Of a stretch of DNA of 64,000 nucleotides, positions 57,501-64,000 are shown in pieces. Within the stretch, counting starts at the first letter, position 1. The number at the start of each line of letters is the position of its first letter. Origin of the DNA: Neodontobutis hainanensis (taxonomy: Eukaryota > Chordata > Actinopteri > Gobiiformes > Odontobutidae); contig JALDNG010005448.1 in NCBI GenBank assembly GCA_024349245.1, forward strand, positions 30,791-94,790, written 5' to 3'. The position numbers and the translations under genes were made by a program. The notes below the pieces were generated by a model. That model saw nothing but the letters and a program-made list of their open reading frames with translations, did no database searches and had not been told where the DNA came from.

Positions 57501-57971
57501 TGAAGGGATGTACAGCCAAAGCTATAATATTCACTTTCCCTTCTCTTTGCTAATATGAATGTTTCACCCAAATCTGTTTTTAAATCATGTCTATGATAAG
57601 AGAGGAGCTCCCATCACTGGAGTCTAATAAAATCATTATTTCTTCAGTAAAACATTATTCCTTTTGTAGAGATTGCTTTGTTTGCCTTACTTACTGTATT
57701 GTGTCAGGGTTAGGCTGATGCCCAACATCAAAGCCTGATTAAATAATTATTTTGTTATTTTATTGATTATTTATCAATTTTAATAATGCTTCAATTAAGG
57801 AACAAGACATAAATTAAACCATTTGTTGTGAAAGCAGGCCAATGAAGCCCATTTTCAAACCTAAAGAAGCTAATGTGAGTGGGTGTTTGCTGACAGAAAA
57901 CTTGTGAAGTCAGTTGAAATGTGCTTAAAAATTGTTTTTATTTATTTAAAATATATAATATAAACAAGATA
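57501..57971. other. No gene
   Basis: AT-rich. From about 57880 it aligns with 24490 on, upstream of copy 2. Confidence 0.55.
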
Positions 57972-58116
57972 TTTCTAAATATACCTTATAGAACACCCAC
58001 AATGACCCTCTAATTACCGAGAACAATCTGATTGGATCACACTAGTTTTCGTCAGCCTTGGAACAGACACAGGGGTTGATATGTTCTGTGTAGAGGCAAG
58101 TTGCAAGCATACCAAC
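57972..58116 (+). promoter_or_regulatory. Conserved upstream block of receptor copy 5
   Basis: Same block as 24589-24735, with CAATCTGATTGG at about 58024-58035. The upstream ORF (MKTQTSGCNWI) follows at 58117-58152, 54 nt before the receptor ATG. Confidence 0.4.
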
Positions 58117-58206
58117 ATGAAGACACAGACTTCTGGCTGTAACTGGATATGAGCGGGGTCTTGGATTTTTTTAAACTCTGAAAATATATTATTATATATT
58201 TTAGAT

Positions 58207-59172
58207 ATGAGTCTGAACAGGACTTACACTAACATCCATCCATGCTTTGAATTTGATAATATGACTTACATTTTTTCCAGTAATCCTTCTGTATTCTGTG
58301 TACTGGTATATCTTTCTCTTGGACTGTTATCAGCTGCAACAGTTTTTGGAAACCTTCTTGTAATCATCTCTATTATTTATTTCAAGGAGCTCCACAGTTC
58401 CACAAATTACCTTATCCTCTCTCTGGCTGTGGCTGACCTGCTCGTTGGAATTGTAGTCTTCCCTTTCAGCATGGCACATACTGTAACCTCATGTCTCTAT
58501 CAGGAAGATGTGTTTTGTAAAATACGTGACTGTTTTGATGCTATACTTTGTACGTCCTCTATTCTGAACTTGTGCTGTATTTCTATTGACCGTTATTATG
58601 CCATCTGTAATCCTCTCACATATAAAATCACAGTAACTGGTCATGTGGCTGGGATCATGATCTTGGTGACTTGGAGTGTTGCTGTTATAATTGGTATTAG
58701 CGTCATTTTAGGAGGATACAGCCAAGGAATCTGTGAAGAAATGTGCTCCGTTGATGTGGTACTGTCAAATGTTATGGGACCTGTTTTTGCTTTTTTTATC
58801 CCTGCAATCATCATGCTCTGTATTTATCTTAAGATTTTCTTTGTTGCTCAGAGACAGAGAAACATAATCCAGATTTCTAAATCTGGAGCTATCAGTAAAA
58901 TGGAGAGGAAGGCAACTAAAACTCTGGCCATAGTGATGGGAGTTTTTCTTTTATGTATGACCCCGTATTTTCTTTGTGCTGTCTTTCAGTCTTTATCTAA
59001 TGACATCCCACCATTCGCTCTGATCGAAGCCCTCAACTGGCTCACACTGTCCAATTCAACGCTCAACCCTTTCATTTATGCCTTCTTCTACAGCTGGTTC
59101 AGATCTGCCTGTAAAATAATATTATCTGGACAGATATTCAAAGGTGACTTTTCCAACACAAAATTAATGTGA
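58207..59172 (+). CDS. TAAR-like receptor copy 5, intact
   Basis: A 321-aa trace amine-associated-type receptor, most like copy 4. It has the same start, glycosylation sites and core residues (N49, D77, C104, D111, DRY 128-130, W156, P199, P253, NP 287-288) and the exact signature NSTLNPFIYAFFYSWF. Differences from copy 4 cluster in TM1 and loops and around TM6-ECL3: F30 and F47 in place of C and related residues, E61, E100, Y254 (6.51) where others have C or F, Q261-S262 instead of LP, F270 and I273. 6.48 is Met as in all copies. The 5' half and flank resemble copy 4, while the last codons (SGQIFKGDFSNTKLM) and the 3' flank match copy 3, suggesting a recombinant gene. Confidence 0.92.
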   Translation: MSLNRTYTNIHPCFEFDNMTYIFSSNPSVFCVLVYLSLGLLSAATVFGNLLVIISIIYFKELHSSTNYLILSLAVADLLVGIVVFPFSMAHTVTSCLYQEDVFCKIRDCFDAILCTSSILNLCCISIDRYYAICNPLTYKITVTGHVAGIMILVTWSVAVIIGISVILGGYSQGICEEMCSVDVVLSNVMGPVFAFFIPAIIMLCIYLKIFFVAQRQRNIIQISKSGAISKMERKATKTLAIVMGVFLLCMTPYFLCAVFQSLSNDIPPFALIEALNWLTLSNSTLNPFIYAFFYSWFRSACKIILSGQIFKGDFSNTKLM

Positions 59173-59777
59173 CGTGGTGCTTATATCAGATAATACTATC
59201 TTGAACCCTGGATCTCAACTGGTGGGTCAGCACCTAAAAGTTGGGGCAGGCAGATTCTTGCGGGGCTAAAAAACTTGTTAAATTCAAATCATTGCTGTCA
59301 ATCAATGAAAAAATGTAATTAAGTTAATAATACTGATAAGATCTGATTAATCACAATTAATACAATTTTAAACAATGTGGATAAACAACCATGCAGTGGT
59401 TAAATAAAAATGCTTGAAATGTTGAAGAAAACCTTTAATTTGATTTAATCGTCATACTTACATTTATATAATGTTAAATCAAATATATGCATTTATTGTT
59501 TTTATTTTGCAATAATGATTTGTGTCTTAGGGGACAAATGGAACACCTTCTTTCCACCCTCTGACTAAACATTACTTTTAACAATGTAGATTTGTGCAAC
59601 TTACTATTAGACTTAGAGAATCCACTTTTCCTCCAATCACTTCAGAGACTACCTAGCTAACATTTTCAGATGAATATTTCACCACTGTAAGGCCAGGGTC
59701 ATTCAAAGTGCTTTACAGAAATAAAAGTCAAATTTAAAATACATAGACAAAATTTAGAATAAGAAGCATATGAAAAA
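59173..59777 (+). other. 3' flank of receptor copy 5
   Basis: Near-identical to 38393-39030, with a short deletion in the LINE tail (about 59693). No gene. Confidence 0.8.
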
Positions 59778-60783
59778 TTAAAGCCGCAAGCGGCGATAAA
59801 AGCCCTCGCCTCCCTTGCGTCCGCGGGGACACATGTATTTGAAGGAGGGCATTTCGTGCTTTAAAGCGTAAACTTCACGGTAATGTTAAATAACCGGGCC
59901 TGTGCCATTGCTTGAATCTTCTTCTGGCTGGAGTCTGCTACACCACCTTGTATTTAGAGTTACACATTCCCTGGTTTTCCTGGGATCTGTCTGAACTTTT
60001 GAAAATAAGAGTTTATGCTTGGGCTAAGGCGAGAAAAACAAAGTACTGGCTGGAGATTTGCAAAGTTAAAAAGTGAAAATGTAAATATTAGTTATCTAAA
60101 ATAACAAGTTTACCAGTTCCAAAAGCTTCTTCCACCAGATTCAAAAGGAGTTTTCCAAGACTCTAGTCTTGGCTCTGGAGGAGCGTCCTCCAAAGGAAGC
60201 ATCCTGGCATTTGGGAAATGGCATTTATTTCCCAAAGAAATGGCTGCCTCTTCACAGGCTCATTACGACCACAGCCACAAATGTATCAAAAAACAAACTG
60301 ATAACCTTTATTGGCACTTGTGTCTAGATAATACTCAACAAATTTGGGGCCTTTTATATGAAAACACATTGGGTTTAATCTTTTGACGTGAGGGGTGCGA
60401 TTTAGGTGTACGCGACTTTTACCCCACATGGCGGACTTCCTGTTCAGTTTAGGCTGTGGCTGTTTTAGACTTTTCTGTTTGCCCTGAGGTGTTCTATGGA
60501 TGTACCAAGTTTTGTATTTCTACATTGGAAAAAAATTACTTTCACTTTCCATAGGCCCAATGTATTTTGACTTTTCTAGGGGTCGCCACTGAATCATTTT
60601 TCATATTTTTTTTCGGGGACTTCAAATACATACATTTTTCGCCGATCTTAAACTTTGGGCCCAATAAAAATGACTTTTTGCGCATGTTCATTGGGTCAAA
60701 TTGAGGATCATTTTGCAGAAAAAAAAAAAAATTACTCGAGCAAAAACAATAGGCCCTTCTGGTTATCACCAGCTCGGGCATAA
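59778..60783 (+). mobile_element. Hairpin-ended non-coding element, copy 3
   Basis: TTAAAGCCGCAAGCGGCG start and CACCAGCTCGGGC end, as in copy 1. It has the 5' module seen in copy 2 (ATTTCGTGCTTTAAAGCG, AAATAACCGGGCCTGTGCC) but only part of an internal unit. Copies 1-3 therefore differ in how many units they hold. Confidence 0.78.
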
Positions 60784-61134
60784 TAAAAATAGTAATAATA
60801 CATCAAATTTATATAGTACTTTTCAGGGGATGCAAAGACGCTTCACATACATAAAATGAAACAGAACAATAAACATAACAACATATTGCAAAGGAGATTA
60901 TGACAGGTTGTAACATTTCTTGAAAAGGTGAGTTTTTAACTGTTACTTAAATGTTTCCAGTGAGTCGGAGGTTCGGATTTTTGGAAGGAGGGAGTTCCAG
61001 AGGGTAGGGGCAGCTATGGCAAAGGCTCTGTCCCCCAAGGTACGGTGCATAGATTTGGTGATAGGGGTGAGGAGATTTGAGTCAGAGTCGCCAAGTTGGC
61101 AACACTGCCACCAACTATGTACTGTGGTTGACAT
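60784..61134 (-). mobile_element. L2/CR1-group LINE 3' end, duplicate of 40574-40925
   Basis: Encodes the same TPITKSMHRTLGDRAFAIAA and WNSLLPKIRTSDSLETFK. It arrived by segmental duplication, not by a new insertion. Confidence 0.78.
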
Positions 61135-62061
61135 AAAGAAGTGTCGAACAACATTCTACCAGCCCCAATGGAATCCTGTAGAGAGATTTATTTGGACTTT
61201 ACTCGACATGCTAGGTACTCTGGAAACAAAGCAAAAATTTTAATGGAAGGAGTATGTAAAAGCTTATGTACTAGAAACAATTCACTCTTTATGAGTTGAT
61301 GCTGCAATTTCCTTGTTTGCCTGTTGATCTAGCCTTTGGGTTGCCAGTGCGCAACAAGAAACCTCAACACATTCAGAGTATGTAAAAAAAAAGTCCAGGC
61401 TTGAAGAAAGCTATCAAGTTGCTTCAAAGAACTAAATTTTCTTAATGATTATTTACACTTTTCTCCTTTGTTCTGTGGGAATTTTTGCTCTCTCCTTCAG
61501 AACTATTAACACTGAATCTCCCATCTCTTACCGTAAAACTTTTACTAGTAAAATGGCAATGTAAAGCCATGGATCTGTAGTACCAGTAAATACCTTAAAG
61601 ATGAAAAACTATTGACATGACTCCCTTCTTCACCTGACTTAAACCCTATTGAGAACTTTTAGGCCCTTCTTAAGCAGGACATTTACAGTGAAGGTAAAAA
61701 ATACACCTCTCTGAACAGTGTCTGGGAGGCTGTGGAGGTGAATGGAAGGCTTATGACTGTTATTGAAAAGAAGGGTGGCTATATTGCTCACTGAGTTTTT
61801 TTTTTCATTTATTTCAGAAATGTTTATTTGTAAATTTTATTTACAAGTTTGTTTATTATTCTCACTTTAAAAGGTGAAAATTAACAAGTGAGAAAATATT
61901 TGTTTTTCATTTAGTTGTATAATAATTCTGCACACTAATAGTTGCCTACTAATGGTGTACATGTACCGTAGATATTTTCTTAAAAAAAAAGCCTAAACTT
62001 CACTTTTACTACTTAAATGTTCAGGTTTGAGGGTTTGTTAACAGTTTGGATTGATCAAGAG
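61135..62061 (+). mobile_element. Tc1/mariner remnant, duplicate of 40926-41850
   Basis: The C-terminal transposase piece lies at about 61622-61796. It differs from the other copy only by small indels: 5 bp near 61470, 1 bp near 61623 (inside the coding remnant) and a longer T run near 61797. Confidence 0.78.
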
Positions 62062-62579
62062 CAGAGTATGTAAGCGGAGCTAAGCGGGAAGAATTGCCGC
62101 TCCATGCTCAAAGTATCTCATAATCACTCCGCTCAAGCTCCGCTCTGGGTGTGCAATTTTCCGCTCCTCGCTCGCTCCCTTTTTTTTTAATAACACTAGT
62201 GTCTGATCAGAAGATGCATGTAGTGTAAAACGAATACACAGACTAAGTGAAGAACATCCATACTTTATTGTAATTTTGAACACTGAACAGCCCCAAACCA
62301 ATAGCTCACTTTTAAACAAAGCAAAATAAAAAAAACAACTGTTGAATGATTATGAGGCTAAATTAAATAAATTATCAATTTAAATACATTATAGTAAATT
62401 ATCAAACGAAAAACATTACATTAAATAAAATAAATCACAAACTAAAATATGAAGTTAAACAAATTGCCAAACGAAAAAAATAAAGATCTCTTTTAGCCAA
62501 CTTTTAGCCTATATTAATATTGAGAAATAGGCCTAAGAACAGAAAAAAATGATGGCTGGTTGAACATTAGCGAGCGAAG

Positions 62580-63951
62580 CTAAATCTCCAGTGCTGCGTT
62601 AACTTTTAGAAAAACGAGCTTTTGCAGAGTGGCAGGTGCCAAGCACATGCGATTATTGCTGGACATCAGCCCCGCGATAGAAAACACTCTTTCCACGCTG
62701 GCCGAGCCGCTGGGAATGCTAAATATGCGTCTTGCAATTTGTGAAAGTTGTGGCACTACATTCAAATTTTCTTTCCAGAAGTGAAGGACGTTGTCAACTT
62801 CGGTGTTCAATCTTGGCATTCCAAGGTATTTCTCGACTTCTCCTCTGACGTCTAATGTTGTATTCGACGAACAGGTCACAGTTGCGTATGACTGGAACAT
62901 TGACTTGACTTTTTTTGTGCTCGATGGCTCAGGGACAGGGTCAGGGACGGTCACAGGTTCAGCGACAAGGGAAAGGGATGTTTCTTTTTTATTTACACTG
63001 CAGAGAAGTTCTGTTTGATGAACTAACAACTCCTGGATCTCAATCTGTTTGCATTGAACCTACAAGAACAATACAATTAGCTATTATTATTTAGAATAAT
63101 AATAATGAGTTTTCATACATGTAGGCCTAGCATTATTGTAAGTTAGCATTCATTTTATTTTAATAAATCATGGTTAAATTCTGAATGCTGTACCTTTGTG
63201 TAATTAATTACTTGCCTTTTCATCTCTTGCAATCCACTCGTTCTTGAAGTGTGGATCTAATACTGCAGCCAGAATAACGTGAGTGTCGTCACAAAACCTT
63301 TGATAACGAGTCTCAAAGTTCTCAGCTAGAGTTTCTGCGAATGCGGCTATTTCCAGTGGAGTGTCACTGGAAACATCAGACATCATTCTGTGTATTTCTG
63401 CAACTGCCGGTAGGATCATCCCCAGGTTTCCCAGCTCCTTTTGTAAACTGTCTGTCAGTTCAGCAAATGGCGTTAGTACTCTCACTAACCCTTTAAGAAG
63501 GAGGACATCATTGCATTTGATTTTCCCATCATCTGTGATCGACGTCAGCCTGTTTTGCCACAGCGTGTCCTTCTCAAACATTTTCAGCACCGACTCGATC
63601 ATCCGCAACTGACTGTTCCATCTGGTTGCGCATGCAGTTGTGGGACGAACGCCTAATTTGTCGATTTCCTCTGTGTTCAGTGTGCTTTTTCTGACTGTTT
63701 TGACTATTTTCCCAACCTTGTTGATTATTGAATTGATTTCATTGTGCTTCGCAATTGCGTCTTTAATTGCAAGTTTTTGTGACGTAGTTCTCTACCATCA
63801 TGTTCAATTGGATGGCCAGCTGGTCTGCATGGAGCTGCACGAGTGCAACATCTGGAGCATCACCCTCACCATCTGTCTCCCTGTCCCCGAGATCTTGGTC
63901 CAGCTGATCCCCGAATTTGCTAAAACCAGGCAGATTGAAGTCTTTTACCAT
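62580..63951 (-). CDS. hAT transposase, C-terminal exons
   Basis: From right to left the frame gives GDRETDGEGDAPDVALVQLH (63870), then after a frame change near 63770 LAIKDAIAKHNEINSIINKV and GKIVKTVRKS. ACATRWNSQLRMIESVLKMF (the canonical hAT R-W motif, about 63630) follows, then LTPFAELTDSLQKE and VILAAVLDPHFKNEW. The exon ends DEK at 63216 before GCAAGT, a GC-type donor; the next exon starts at 63059 (VQCKQIEIQELLVHQ), keeping the frame. The last exon has the hAT dimerisation domain: VVPQLSQIARRIFSIPSGSA, SVERVFSIAG, then NRMCLAPATLQKLVFLKVNA, stop at 62580. The BED and first catalytic parts are beyond 64000. Activity is unclear because of the frame change near 63770. Confidence 0.8.
63060..63215 (-). 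other. Intron of the hAT transposase with GC donor
   Basis: Donor AAAAG|GCAAGT and acceptor TTCTTGTAG|GTTC on the - strand. Joining gives an uninterrupted frame. Confidence 0.6.
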
Positions 63952-64000
63952 ATTGCTGGCGATGTCAATTATTACTCTGATAACACCACGCTGAATATTC

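Larger units (their letters stand above)
62062..64000 (-). mobile_element. hAT DNA transposon, 3' part (other end outside window)
   Basis: The outer end reads CAGAGTATGTAAGCGGAGC from 62062, a hAT-style CAGAG terminus with CGCTCC/GGAGCG subterminal repeats (62090-62180). The 8 bp before it, ATCAAGAG, are a candidate target duplication. The sister sequence at about 41840 (GATCAAGAGCACTG) lacks the insertion. Confidence 0.82.

Overview
The window is teleost fish genomic DNA. It has a cluster of trace amine-associated receptor (TAAR-like) genes, fish-type tRNA-derived SINEs, several LINE classes, hAT, Tc1/mariner and pogo-like DNA transposons, Ty3/gypsy chromovirus pieces and long CA and ATTC microsatellites. 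There are no bacterial signals. Almost all non-receptor sequence is transposon-derived or tandemly repeated.

Receptor backbone. Five single-exon class A GPCR copies lie on the + strand at 2595-3916, 24816-25742, 37439-38392, 46425-47390 and 58207-59172. Copies 4 and 5 are intact (321 aa). Copy 2 is open but has a shortened C-tail (308 aa). Copy 1 is split by a SINE. Copy 3 carries two frameshifts that together restore the frame. All share the TAAR signature NSxxNPxxYxxxYxWF, D3.32 and DRY, but all replace W6.48 with Met, the ECL1 Trp with Leu and Y7.43 with Leu. Copies 2-5 share an upstream block and an 11-residue upstream ORF. The copies arose by tandem and segmental duplication. The 3' flanks of copies 3 and 5 are nearly identical, while the 5' flank of copy 5 matches copy 4.

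Region by region. 1-1041: SINE body and a hAT end. 1967-2488: an ERV-like LTR abutting receptor copy 1. 4181-8095: an L2-like LINE tail, a Tc1-type MITE and a truncated chromovirus on the - strand. 8096-19183: non-coding satellite and fold-back DNA, with a structurally complete non-autonomous LTR element at 10430-14376 (5-bp target duplication, four kinds of tandem array, no gag-pol). 19184-22625: two - strand fragments of an RTE-like LINE. 26563-29781: composite repeats and decayed retroelement and hAT pieces. 30019-33671: a pogo-like transposon with a decayed DDD transposase and a PHD-finger reading frame. 39031-42680: a hairpin-ended non-coding element followed by LINE and Tc1 remnants. 42785-46003: a full-length but broken RTE-like LINE with an 11-bp target duplication. 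48461-54727: another LINE interrupted by a second, larger copy of the hairpin-ended element. 54729-57500: inverted repeat, tandem arrays, SINEs and an LINE fragment. 59778-61860: duplicate of the copy-3 flank. 62062-64000: 3' part of a hAT transposon on the - strand.

Functionally, only the receptors look like host genes. They would encode plasma-membrane olfactory or amine-type receptors. The rest is mobile-element turnover that has both broken receptor copies (SINE in copy 1) and recorded the order of duplications (hAT inserted after the 41.8 kb / 62.06 kb duplication). Everything was read by eye, so repeat boundaries are approximate unless a target duplication or an empty site is cited.
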